Source of the DNA: Roseovarius halotolerans | GTDB lineage: Bacteria > Pseudomonadota > Alphaproteobacteria > Rhodobacterales > Rhodobacteraceae | Assembly (NCBI RefSeq): GCF_900172255.1 | Contig: NZ_FWFU01000003.1 | Span: 667,495 to 731,494 of the forward strand | Length of the DNA stretch: 64,000 nucleotides | Reading direction: 5' to 3' | Part shown: piece by piece, positions 9,897 to 17,870 of the stretch | Layout: every line of letters starts with the position of its first letter | How positions within the stretch are numbered: the stretch's first letter is position 1 | Translations under genes and position numbers: made by a program | Notes under the pieces: model-generated | Seen by the model: the letters and a program-made list of their open reading frames with translations, nothing else | Told to the model about the DNA's origin: nothing | The model's database searches: none

Positions 9897-9925
9897 CAAT
9901 ATTGAGACCGCAAGTATCAAAATTG
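9897..9925. promoter_or_regulatory. Inverted repeat upstream of dctP, possible regulator operator
   Basis: CAATATTGA at 9897-9905 and TCAAAATTG at 9917-9925 form an inverted repeat (8 of 9 positions) with an 11-bp spacer. It lies 18 bp before the dctP start, in the 116-bp region between the GMC gene and the TRAP operon. The IclR regulator encoded at the end of that operon is a plausible ligand; this is inference. Confidence 0.4.
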
Positions 9926-9943
9926 CGCATTTGGGAGGAAACC

Positions 9944-11179
9944 ATGAAAGCATCAAAAGCCCTGAGCGGCATCAGCCGCAGGGACCTGTTCCGTTTGTCG
10001 GGCCAGTTCGGCCTGTCCTCGGTCGTGCTGGGCGCAGGCGCGCTCACTGGCGCGGTCACGCTTCCGTCGCTGGCGAAAGCCGCCGAAAGCACCTATGACA
10101 AGCGGTTCTCGAAGGAACCCAAACACACGCTCAAACTGGGCGCATCGGGCTTCAACGCCCGCAACCTGCTGATCGAACGCGCCGGCGTTCTCGAATTCGC
10201 GCGCGACCTCGAAGAGCGCACCGAAGGCGAGATCCGCGTCGAATTCATCGGCGACAACCAGATTTGCGGGCAGCTTTCCTGCGTCGAGAAAACCCAGCTG
10301 GGTGTTGTCGACATGTATGCCGCCTCAACCCAGAACTCCGCCGGCGGCGCACCCTATCTCAATGTTCTCGATTACGCCTACATGTTCCCCAGCCGTGCGT
10401 CGCAGTATCATTTCCTCTACAGCCCGGAATCGCAGCGCATCCTGCGCGAACCGCTTGAAAAGCGCCACGGGCTCAAGTTCCTGTTCAGCCATTGTGAATT
10501 GCGCGGCATCCAGCTCGGCCAGTCCTTTGCCGACAAGCCGACCGTGACCAAGCTCGAGGAACTGTTCGGCACCAAGAACCGCGTCACCGGCACACAGCTG
10601 GGCCGCATCGCCATGCAGCAGCTCAACCTCAACCCGGTCCCGGTGGCCTGGGAAGAAACGCTCGACGGTCTCAAGCAGGGCCTGATCGACGGTGCCGAAA
10701 CATGGGCCTCCGCCGTGGCCTATGCCAACATGGCGCCCGTGGTCAGCCAGTCGGTCGATCTCAAGTTCTTCTGCGGCACCGAGCATACCTCGATGTCGGC
10801 CAAGGTGTTCGACGCGATGGAGCCCCATCTGCAGGACGCGATCATGGAATCGGCCTATCTTGCGCAGGTCCATGTGCAGGCCGCCAACGAGGCCGCCCTG
10901 GTCAAGACTGTGGGCTTCTCGGACCCGCAGTTGCCCGGCACGATCTTTGCCGAGAACAACGTGCGCCCGGCCTTCCTGGCCGACGATCAGGTCAAGATGG
11001 CCGAAGAAATGTGCTCGCCCGAGTTCAATCCCGAACCTTGGGCACAATGGCGCGAGCGCATCAACGGCTGGGCTGGCGGCATCGACACCTATCAGGAAAT
11101 CTACGATGTCGCGCGGCAGATTCCCAAGGATATGCTGCCCGAAAACGTCGAACCCCGCCGCTGGTGGCGTTCGGCCTGA
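9944..11179 (+). CDS. TRAP transporter solute-binding protein (DctP family)
   Basis: 411 residues. It has a twin-arginine export signal (SRRDLFRLSG, then a hydrophobic stretch and LAKAAES), so the protein is probably exported folded to the periplasm. The body shows the DctP pattern, including NRVTGTQLGR with the Arg that usually binds a substrate carboxylate, and VAWEETLDGLKQGLIDGAE. Start at 9944 has a GGGAGGAA ribosome site. It is the first gene of a dctP-dctQ-dctM operon followed by iclR and a TauE-like gene. It delivers substrate to the membrane subunits; the substrate is unknown but is likely an organic acid. Confidence 0.95.
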   Translation: MKASKALSGISRRDLFRLSGQFGLSSVVLGAGALTGAVTLPSLAKAAESTYDKRFSKEPKHTLKLGASGFNARNLLIERAGVLEFARDLEERTEGEIRVEFIGDNQICGQLSCVEKTQLGVVDMYAASTQNSAGGAPYLNVLDYAYMFPSRASQYHFLYSPESQRILREPLEKRHGLKFLFSHCELRGIQLGQSFADKPTVTKLEELFGTKNRVTGTQLGRIAMQQLNLNPVPVAWEETLDGLKQGLIDGAETWASAVAYANMAPVVSQSVDLKFFCGTEHTSMSAKVFDAMEPHLQDAIMESAYLAQVHVQAANEAALVKTVGFSDPQLPGTIFAENNVRPAFLADDQVKMAEEMCSPEFNPEPWAQWRERINGWAGGIDTYQEIYDVARQIPKDMLPENVEPRRWWRSA

Positions 11180-11283
11180 CGCGATAGCGTGGAACCGGGC
11201 CGCCCTTTCGCGGTGGCCCGGCGATCCGCGCACGGATCTCACTTCTGTTCGAGAAAACGGCCACCCAAAGGGAGGAACGGGGA

Positions 11284-11952
11284 ATGAGCGGCTTGTTCCA
11301 GGGCACGGGAGAAATCCTCAGCGCCCTTTCATCAGGCGATTCATGGATGCTGTCCGAAGCGATGCGCCAACCGGCGATCTGGCCCCTCGGGCTGATCGCC
11401 ATGCTGGGCGCGGCGGGACTGATCCTGCTGATCTATCAGATCAGCCCGTGGTTCGAGCGCAACTTCGAATCCACCGTGATGGTGATCTCCTATCTCGCCA
11501 TCGGCGGCATCATCTTCGTCGAGGTCTTTCGCCGCTTCGTGCTGGAACAACAGGCGCCGTGGTCCACGACCCTGCCGCCCTTCCTGTTCCTCATCATGAC
11601 GTGGTTCGGCTGCGCCTATAACGTCAAGCTGCGCACCCATCTGGCCTTTGCCGAGTTCCGCACCGCCATGCCGCGCGTCGGTCAACTGGCCTGCCTGCTG
11701 CTCGATGCGCTGCTCTGGATCGGGTTTTCCTGGGTCGTGGTCGTGACCTCGTCGCGCGTCGTCGCGAATTCGGCGGCGAATTTCCAGATCATGCTGGGCA
11801 CCGACAATATCATGCAATGGTGGTTCCTGCTTTCGGTGCCGCTGGCCTTCACGATGCTGGTCGCACGGGTGCTCGAAAACCTGCTGATCGACCTTCGCAA
11901 TTACCGCTCGGGCGAAACGCTGCTCCGGCAAGCCGTGATCGGAGGGGACTGA
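11284..11952 (+). CDS. TRAP transporter small permease (DctQ family)
   Basis: 222 residues with four predicted membrane segments, longer than typical DctQ (about 160-180). The core includes FESTVMVISYLAIGGIIFVEVFRRF and MTWFGCAYNVKLRTHLAF, the W-x-G-x4...H-x4-F pattern of the family. Ribosome site GGGAGGAACGGGGA precedes the ATG. It lies 104 bp after dctP and 1 bp before dctM. DctQ helps couple the solute receptor to the large permease. Confidence 0.93.
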   Translation: MSGLFQGTGEILSALSSGDSWMLSEAMRQPAIWPLGLIAMLGAAGLILLIYQISPWFERNFESTVMVISYLAIGGIIFVEVFRRFVLEQQAPWSTTLPPFLFLIMTWFGCAYNVKLRTHLAFAEFRTAMPRVGQLACLLLDALLWIGFSWVVVVTSSRVVANSAANFQIMLGTDNIMQWWFLLSVPLAFTMLVARVLENLLIDLRNYRSGETLLRQAVIGGD

Positions 11953-11953
11953 C

Positions 11954-13309
11954 ATGGCCGATTCAACAATCATCACGCTGATTTCACTGGGCGTCACGCT
12001 CTTCTTCATGCTCGGCGTGCCGGTCTTTCTGGTGATCGGCTACTGGGTCATCGGCATGTCCTTCTTCCTGGGCATGACGCTCGACAATATCGGCGCCGCG
12101 CTGGCGGATGTGTTCACCGACGGCTTCGCCCTGCTGGCGATGCCGCTCTTCATCCTCACCGGCGACCTCATCAACCGCTCCGGCATCGCCCGCAGGCTCA
12201 GCGATTTCGCCTATGCCTGCCTCGGCTGGATCCGTGGCGGGCTGGCGATGGCGGCACTCGGGGCCTGTGGCCTCTTCGCCGCGATCTCCGGCTCGAACTC
12301 TGCCACCACCGCCACCATCGGCTCGATGCTCCACCCCGAAATGGTCAAGGGCGGCTATGACGAGCGCTTCTCGGCCGCCACAGCAGCGGCGGGCGGCACC
12401 GTCGGCATCATCATCCCGCCCTCGATCATCTTCATCGTCTACGGCTTCCTCATGAACCTGCCGATCTCGGACCTCTTCGTCGCCGGGATCATCCCCGGCG
12501 CGATGATGGTCGGGGCGATGATGCTCGCCTGCTTCCTGATCTGCTGGCGCAATGGCTGGGGCTTTCTCATTCCGCTGAGCCCGCTGCGTGTCCTCAAGAC
12601 GGCGATCGGCGCATGGCTCGGCTTCTTCGCCATCGGCCTCGTGCTCTGGGGCATCTATACCGGCAAGTTCTCACCCACCGAGGCCGCCGGCGTCACCGTG
12701 GGCTTCTGCGTGATCGTCGGCTTCCTGTGCCTGCCCCTGCACCGTATAACGGGCGGCAGCGCACATACCGACGTGTCGCAGAAATCCATCCCCCAGATGC
12801 TCGTGGTGCAAGGCTTCGGCCCGCTCGAACTCCCCTCGATCACCATGCGCTCGGCCCAGATCACCGGCATCCTTGCGCCCCTCATCGCCGTCTCGGTGGT
12901 GATGCAGCAGATCCTCTCGGTGCTCGGTGCGCAGGAGGCGATCAGCGGCTTCGTCACCTCGATGGGCGGCTATCACGCGGTGCTCTTCACCTCGATGGCG
13001 ATCGTCTTCGTCTCGGGCATGGTGCTCGAAAGCCTGCCCGTCACCATCATCCTGGCCCCTATCCTGGCCCCCATCGCCCATTCCGTCGGGGTCGAGCCGG
13101 TCCAGTTCGCGGTGATCTTCCTCGTGGGCGCCTCGATCGGCTTCATCACCCCGCCCTACGGGCTCAACCTCTATGTGGCCTCCGGTGTCACTGGCGTTCC
13201 CTATTTCAGACTGCTGCGCTATACGGTCCCCTATCTTGTGGCCCTGTTGACGGTCTGGGTTATCGTCGCCCTTGTTCCCAGCCTCTCAACGGCGCTTCTG
13301 GCGAACTGA
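11954..13309 (+). CDS. TRAP transporter large permease (DctM family)
   Basis: 451 residues, with about 12 predicted membrane segments. Family stretches are present: PLFILTGDLINRSGIARRL, AAISGSNSATTATIGSMLHPEM, GTVGIIIPPSIIFIVYGF and a C-terminal GFITPPYGLNLYVASGV. DctM is the sodium-coupled transport subunit. It starts 1 bp after the dctQ stop. An extra cytoplasmic stretch around residues 258-290 (LPLHRITGGSAHTDVSQK) lengthens it relative to many homologues. Confidence 0.96.
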   Translation: MADSTIITLISLGVTLFFMLGVPVFLVIGYWVIGMSFFLGMTLDNIGAALADVFTDGFALLAMPLFILTGDLINRSGIARRLSDFAYACLGWIRGGLAMAALGACGLFAAISGSNSATTATIGSMLHPEMVKGGYDERFSAATAAAGGTVGIIIPPSIIFIVYGFLMNLPISDLFVAGIIPGAMMVGAMMLACFLICWRNGWGFLIPLSPLRVLKTAIGAWLGFFAIGLVLWGIYTGKFSPTEAAGVTVGFCVIVGFLCLPLHRITGGSAHTDVSQKSIPQMLVVQGFGPLELPSITMRSAQITGILAPLIAVSVVMQQILSVLGAQEAISGFVTSMGGYHAVLFTSMAIVFVSGMVLESLPVTIILAPILAPIAHSVGVEPVQFAVIFLVGASIGFITPPYGLNLYVASGVTGVPYFRLLRYTVPYLVALLTVWVIVALVPSLSTALLAN

Positions 13310-13324
13310 CGAGGGGTTTCGCGC

Positions 13325-14104
13325 ATGGATGACGACAGGGCGTCAACGATCCCGACCAACCTTCGGCTCCTCCTGGTGATCGAGGAAATCTCCAAGGCCG
13401 GGGTGCCCGTCACCCCGACCGAGGTGAACATCGCTCTCGGCCTGCCCAAACCGACCATCCATCGCCTCTTCGCCACCCTCGAGGAAGAAGGCTTCCTGCA
13501 ACGCGACATGGACGGGCGGACCTATTCGCCCGGCCCCCGTCTGCGCACCATGTCAGGCGGAATCCTGTCCTCGCTGCGCATCCGCACGGCGCGACAGGCG
13601 ATCCTGCGCCGCCTCAGCCGCGAGATCGGCGAGACCTGCAACATCGCCCTGCCCGACCGCGATGCGATGACCTATCTCGAACGGGTCGAAACCGAATGGC
13701 CGCTGCGCATCCAGCTGCCCATCGGCACGCGGGTGCCCTTCTATTGCACCGCCAGCGGCAAGATGTATCTCAGTTCGCTGACCCGTGCCCATCTTCTGAA
13801 ATACCTCGCCGCAACGCCGCTCGATGCGCGCACCCCCAACACCCTCACCGACCACGATGCCCTATTCGCCGAACTGCGCGAAATCCGCCAGCAGGGCTAT
13901 GCGCTCGACCGCGAGGAATTCATGGCCGACATGATCGCCCTCGCCGTGCCGGTGCCCGACACCAACGGGCGGCTGATGGCGACCCTCTCGTTCCATGCCC
14001 CGACCCAGCGCTTCACGATCCAGAAGGCGCTCGACTACCTTGACGCAATGCGCCGGGCGGCGGACGACCTTGCCGCGCTGGTCTCGGATACCGATCAGGA
14101 ATAA
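13325..14104 (+). CDS. IclR family transcriptional regulator
   Basis: 259 residues. An N-terminal winged helix-turn-helix (about 12-70, with VNIALGLPKPTIHRLFATLEE) precedes an IclR effector-binding domain (about 85-250: TCNIALPDRDAMTYLERVE, LPIGTRVPFYCTASGKMYLS, YALDREEFMADMIALAVPV). It begins 15 bp after dctM, so it is probably in the TRAP operon and controls it. The ligand is likely the transported compound or a product of it. Confidence 0.95.
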   Translation: MDDDRASTIPTNLRLLLVIEEISKAGVPVTPTEVNIALGLPKPTIHRLFATLEEEGFLQRDMDGRTYSPGPRLRTMSGGILSSLRIRTARQAILRRLSREIGETCNIALPDRDAMTYLERVETEWPLRIQLPIGTRVPFYCTASGKMYLSSLTRAHLLKYLAATPLDARTPNTLTDHDALFAELREIRQQGYALDREEFMADMIALAVPVPDTNGRLMATLSFHAPTQRFTIQKALDYLDAMRRAADDLAALVSDTDQE

Positions 14105-14135
14105 CCATGCCCGCCCCCTGCCCCCGGCCCCTCTG

Positions 14136-14858
14136 ATGGAGATGCTCGCCGCCAGCGCGATCGTGATGCTTGCCGCGATCCTCCATGCCTGCACGGGCTT
14201 CGGCTTTTCGGTGCTGGCCACGCCCTTCCTGTTGCTGGTCTTCGACACCGCCGATGCGATCCAGATCAATATCGCCCTTTCGATCATGATCTCCGTGGTG
14301 CTGATGCCCCGCCTTCTGGCCGATATCGACACGGCGCTGCTCTGGCGGCTGCTGGCGGGCGGGATACTGGGCGCCCCGCTGGGGATACTGACCTACGTTT
14401 ATGCGGATCCCGATCATTTGCGCATGGGCATCGGGCTGTTGCTTCTGGCGTTCACCTTCTTCGTGCTGCGCAAGTTCCGCTTTCGGCGCAGCAACCGGCG
14501 CGACGTGCTGACCGGCGCGTTCTCGGGCGCGCTCACCAGCGGGCTGGGAATGCCGGGGCCGCCGCTCATGGTCTATTTCTCGGGCGCGCCGATCCCGCCG
14601 CGCGTGCTGCGCAGCACCACGCTCACCTGCTTCCTCATCACCTATTCGATCAGCCTCGCGCTCCAGATCGGGGTCGGCTCGGCCACCGGCGAGGTGCTTC
14701 GCGCCTCGCTGATCCTGGCCCCGGCCACCGGCGCGGGCGTGGTCCTGGGGCAGATGCTGTTCACCCGGATCGACACGGCCGTGTTCATGCGCCTGATCTA
14801 CGGCCTGCTGATCCTGACCGGGCTCTACCTTGTGATCGCCTCCGCGCTGCGGTTCTGA
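14136..14858 (+). CDS. TauE/SafE family membrane permease
   Basis: 240 residues with about eight predicted membrane segments, matching the sulfite exporter TauE/SafE (DUF81) family. HACTGFGFSVLATPFLLLVF near the N terminus and GALTSGLGMPGPPLMVYFS in the middle are the two repeated family motifs. Members export small anions such as sulfite or sulfoacetate, usually without direct proof. It begins 31 bp after iclR and is likely in the same transcript, suggesting that the operon handles an organosulfur or similar organic acid. The start at 14136 is uncertain; 14142 is also possible. Confidence 0.88.
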   Translation: MEMLAASAIVMLAAILHACTGFGFSVLATPFLLLVFDTADAIQINIALSIMISVVLMPRLLADIDTALLWRLLAGGILGAPLGILTYVYADPDHLRMGIGLLLLAFTFFVLRKFRFRRSNRRDVLTGAFSGALTSGLGMPGPPLMVYFSGAPIPPRVLRSTTLTCFLITYSISLALQIGVGSATGEVLRASLILAPATGAGVVLGQMLFTRIDTAVFMRLIYGLLILTGLYLVIASALRF

Positions 14859-14914
14859 CCCCCGCCAATCATCGCCTTGCACTTTCCGTCCATCGCCGCT
14901 CATATGGCGCTGGC

Positions 14915-16309
14915 ATGAGACCCTCGACACGCGTGAACCGAACGACCGGCAGTTTGCTGCTCACCATCACCGGGCTGGTGATCCTGCGCGAATGGACACC
15001 AAACGCGCTGGCCGACATGATACTGCCCGGACTGGTGATCGTGACCACCCTCCTCCTGGCCCTGCAAACAAGCGCCGGGCGCTATCTCTTCGCCCTGGTC
15101 GCCCTCGCGCTGACCGTCGCGCTGGCGCTGGCCAATCCCGACTGGCAGGCGGTGACGCTCAAGGCACTCTATACCGCCGGTTTCATCTGCGCCTTCTTCA
15201 CTGCTCTCGCCACCCTTCGCTTTGCGGCCGAGACCTCCGCTTCGATCCGCCGCGCCGGTCGCTTTCTCGCACAACAGCCACCGGGGCGGCGCTACCTTGC
15301 GCTGACAGTCGGCGGACAGATGTTCGCGCTTCTGCTCAATTACGGGGCCATCGCCCTTCTGGGCAGCCTCGCCACCGCCAGCGCCAACGAGGAACCCGAC
15401 CCCGAAATCCGCCGCCACCGCACGCGGCGCATGTTGCTGGCGATCCAGCGGGCCTTTACCTCGATGTTGCCCTGGTCGCCGCTCTCCTTCGCCATCGCCA
15501 TCTCGGTCGCGCTCATTCCCGGCGCGACATGGGCGCAGGCGGTGCTTCCCGGAATCGTCAGCTCGGTGCTGATGGCCGGCACCGGCTGGGCGCTCGATTC
15601 GATGTTTCGCCCGACCCTGTCAGGGCCGCGCCCCGCTCCCAAACCGCCCCAGGGCTCATGGGCCTCGATCCTGCCGCTTCTGCTGTTGCTGGCGATCCTC
15701 GTCAGCAGCATCACCTTGCTGCATTACGTCACCGACGTGCGCGTGGTCGGGATGGTGATATTGATCGTGCCGTTGATCGCGATGGCATGGATCGCCCTGC
15801 AAAGCCGCAGCGCGGAACCCGAACTGCGCATTGCCCGCAGGTTTGCGCGCTACAGCTTTTGCGAATTGCCCAATTACCGCAGCGAGATCCTGTTGCTGAT
15901 GATGGCCGGCTATATCGGCACCGTCGGCGCGCCCCTGCTCGAACCCCTGCTGACTGGCCTCGGCCTCGATCTGGCGGCCCTGCCCATGCCGCTGGTCCTG
16001 GTCGCCTTCGTCTGGCTCATTCCATTGGCCGGACAGATCGGGATGAACCCGATCCTTGCGGTCACGCTGATCGCGCCGCTGGTGCCCCCGGCGGCCGAAC
16101 TCGGCATTTCGCCCACCGCCCTCATCGTCGCCATCACCGCCGGTTGGGCGCTGAGCGGCGTGACCTCGCCCTTTACCGCAACGACGCTGCTTGTTGGCTC
16201 CTTCGCCCGTATCAGCGCGCGCCACGTCGGACTGCGCTGGAACGGGGGCTACTTCCTCCTGACCGCCACGATCCTGTCGGTCTGGGTCGTGATCTACGCC
16301 AGCCTCTGA
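14915..16309 (+). CDS. Polytopic membrane protein of unknown function
   Basis: 464 residues, about 11-13 predicted membrane segments, Arg-rich loops. I do not recognise the family with confidence. The layout (two hydrophobic halves, with SMLPWSPLSFAIAISVALIP in the first and WALSGVTSPFTATTLLVGSF in the last third) resembles ion-transporter superfamily proteins, where Ser/Pro/Thr hairpins form substrate sites. A cytoplasmic loop at about 130-180 carries RRHRTRRM. It begins 56 bp after the TauE-like gene and may belong to the TRAP operon. No signal peptide or enzymatic domain is visible. Confidence 0.78.
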   Translation: MRPSTRVNRTTGSLLLTITGLVILREWTPNALADMILPGLVIVTTLLLALQTSAGRYLFALVALALTVALALANPDWQAVTLKALYTAGFICAFFTALATLRFAAETSASIRRAGRFLAQQPPGRRYLALTVGGQMFALLLNYGAIALLGSLATASANEEPDPEIRRHRTRRMLLAIQRAFTSMLPWSPLSFAIAISVALIPGATWAQAVLPGIVSSVLMAGTGWALDSMFRPTLSGPRPAPKPPQGSWASILPLLLLLAILVSSITLLHYVTDVRVVGMVILIVPLIAMAWIALQSRSAEPELRIARRFARYSFCELPNYRSEILLLMMAGYIGTVGAPLLEPLLTGLGLDLAALPMPLVLVAFVWLIPLAGQIGMNPILAVTLIAPLVPPAAELGISPTALIVAITAGWALSGVTSPFTATTLLVGSFARISARHVGLRWNGGYFLLTATILSVWVVIYASL

Positions 16310-16317
16310 CCCGCTCG

Positions 16318-16342
16318 GTCGCGCCGCCGGTCACGGCGCGAC
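16318..16342. terminator. Perfect 9-bp hairpin after the membrane protein gene
   Basis: GTCGCGCCG (16318-16326) pairs with CGGCGCGAC (16334-16342) around a 7-base loop, 8 bp past the stop codon at 16309. There is no T tract, so it may stabilise the 3' end or act with other factors rather than be a classical terminator. Confidence 0.45.
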
Positions 16343-16380
16343 CCTGTACGGAACCGGGGGGTGTTTTGTGCAGATTTCAT

Positions 16381-16477
16381 CGCGCGCCCTGTTAACCCGG
16401 CGGCTTTACCGTACCGATACCGACGCGTTACCGACGTGAAACAGACGCAATACCGAAGCATGTTTTCTTTGTTAATC
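16381..16477 (-). repeat. Non-coding element with five 11-bp units (copy 1)
   Basis: On the minus strand five consecutive 11-mers, each starting exactly 11 bp after the last, occupy 16454 down to 16400: GGTATTGCGTC, TGTTTCACGTC, GGTAACGCGTC, GGTATCGGTAC, GGTAAAGCCGC. They are bounded by GATTAACAAAGAAAA on one side and GGGTTAACAGGGCGCGCG on the other, with the two TTAAC motifs 80 bp apart. The same arrangement recurs at 28112-28210 in the opposite orientation. It fills most of the gap between two convergent genes. Function unknown. Confidence 0.8.
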
Positions 16478-16503
16478 AATGGCTTGTAGGGCGATTCGGC
16501 CAC

Positions 16504-17331
16504 TCAGCCCATTTTCTTACCCGGCGGATCGAAGGGCAGGAACTCGACAGCACTCTGCTTGACGGGGGCCGGGAACAATTTCATCAGGTTCAGGATCTCC
16601 GGCGGCATCCCGACCGTCACTTCCAGCCCCAGATCATGTGCCTCCGCCGGGGTCAGCGCATAGTCATGGGTCCAGGTCCCCGAAGCCAGCTTGCGCGCCA
16701 GCGCCTCGGCCTCGTCACGCTTCATGCGCGGCGTCATGATCTCCACGGCACCCCTTGTCACCTGGTTGATCGCCTTGTCGCTCACATCCGCCAGCACCAG
16801 CGCCACATCCGACACATGCTCCACCGGCTTGGCATCCCGCGCCGCCACGATCGAGGCGGCCGAAATCCCCATGATCTGCGGATCGATCGGCCCCAGCATC
16901 GAGAACTCTCCCATCACGATTTCATCGGCGGCAAGCGCTATGAGCGTGCCCCCCGACATCGCATAAATGGGAACAAAAACAGTGACTTTCGCGGGATGGG
17001 CCTCGACCGCGCGTGCAATCTGCATCGCCGCGATAACAAGCCCGCCGGGGGTGTGAAGCACAAGGTCGATGGGCTTGTCGTCCGGCGTCGCCTTGATCGC
17101 CGATATGATGGATTGCGCATCCTCGAGGTCGATCATCCGCGAGACATTGACCCCGAACAGGCTCCGTTTTTCCTGCCGGTGAATCATCGTGATCACCCGG
17201 CTGCCGCGCTTGCGCTCGATGCTGCGGATCGCCTGTTCCCGCCGGAACCCGAACACCCTTCCGGCCAGTATCGGTTGCAGGATCATCACTATGAAAACAA
17301 TAAAGAAAAGGGTCGAGAGGTTGAATTCCAT
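16504..17331 (-). CDS. Membrane-anchored ClpP-fold serine protease (SDH/SppA-like)
   Basis: 275 residues. An N-terminal membrane anchor (about 6-26, LSTLFFIVFIVMILQPILA) is followed by a ClpP/crotonase fold: ITMIHRQEKRSL, PIDLVLHTPGGLVIAA and the likely nucleophile Ser in IYAMSGGTLIALAADEIVM, then GPIDPQIMG. This matches the serine dehydrogenase-proteinase-like family of bacterial ClpP-class enzymes. The physiological substrate is not known. Start at 17331 is chosen because the anchor follows directly and GGAG precedes it; an upstream extension to 17499 looks non-coding. It is transcribed away from the divergent lipoprotein gene. Confidence 0.87.
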   Translation of the reverse strand: MEFNLSTLFFIVFIVMILQPILAGRVFGFRREQAIRSIERKRGSRVITMIHRQEKRSLFGVNVSRMIDLEDAQSIISAIKATPDDKPIDLVLHTPGGLVIAAMQIARAVEAHPAKVTVFVPIYAMSGGTLIALAADEIVMGEFSMLGPIDPQIMGISAASIVAARDAKPVEHVSDVALVLADVSDKAINQVTRGAVEIMTPRMKRDEAEALARKLASGTWTHDYALTPAEAHDLGLEVTVGMPPEILNLMKLFPAPVKQSAVEFLPFDPPGKKMG

Positions 17332-17504
17332 GATCGCTCCGCATCGGGTTCGCACCACTGTCCCTTCAAACTGTCGCAGCAATGGCGCGGGTTGTGAATT
17401 GAAAAATCCGCCGATCTGGGGCAAACATCCAGACGGGCACGCGGGTGCGGACCATCCAGGCGGGAACGATACCCGCGCCAAACCCGGCAACAGAGGCATG
17501 TGAC

Positions 17505-17855
17505 ATGAGACAGGCGATCATTCTTGGTTTGGTGACACTTCTGGCCGGTTGCGGCGGCGGCGGCGACCGCTCGCGCAGCAGCGGTGGCTTTGCAGGCGCA
17601 ATGCCTTTCGCCTCCGGCCCGCTCAGCCAGGCCTGCATGGTCTCTGGCCGCTCAGCACGCTCCAGCACGCTCTGCGGCTGCATCCAGGCAGCGGCCAACC
17701 AGACCCTCAGCGCATCCCAGCAACGCCGCGCCGTCGCCTTCTATACCGACCCCCACAGCGCCCAGGAAATCCGCCAGTCGGACAGCGCCTCGGATCGTCG
17801 TTTCTGGCAGGCCTACACGGCCTATGGCGAACGCGCCGAAAGGCTGTGCCGCTAG
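17505..17855 (+). CDS. Small lipoprotein of unknown function
   Basis: 116 residues. A short signal ending in the lipobox LLAGC (Cys15 or nearby) is followed by a Gly/Ser-rich linker and a conserved C-terminal domain: LCGCIQAAANQTLSASQQRR, then YTDPHSAQEIRQSD and FWQAYTAYGERAERLC. Related Rhodobacterales proteins are sometimes labelled arginine transporter, as far as I recall, but nothing in the sequence suggests transport. The paired cysteines (CGC and a terminal Cys) suggest a disulfide-linked periplasmic domain. Confidence 0.8.
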   Translation: MRQAIILGLVTLLAGCGGGGDRSRSSGGFAGAMPFASGPLSQACMVSGRSARSSTLCGCIQAAANQTLSASQQRRAVAFYTDPHSAQEIRQSDSASDRRFWQAYTAYGERAERLCR

Positions 17856-17870
17856 GGCGTGCCGGTCGGC

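Noticed and set aside
16381..16477. 11-bp unit array considered as a CRISPR or plasmid-type replication origin
   Set aside because: Units are too short for CRISPR, no spacers exist, and no replication initiator gene or AT-rich melting region lies nearby at either copy.
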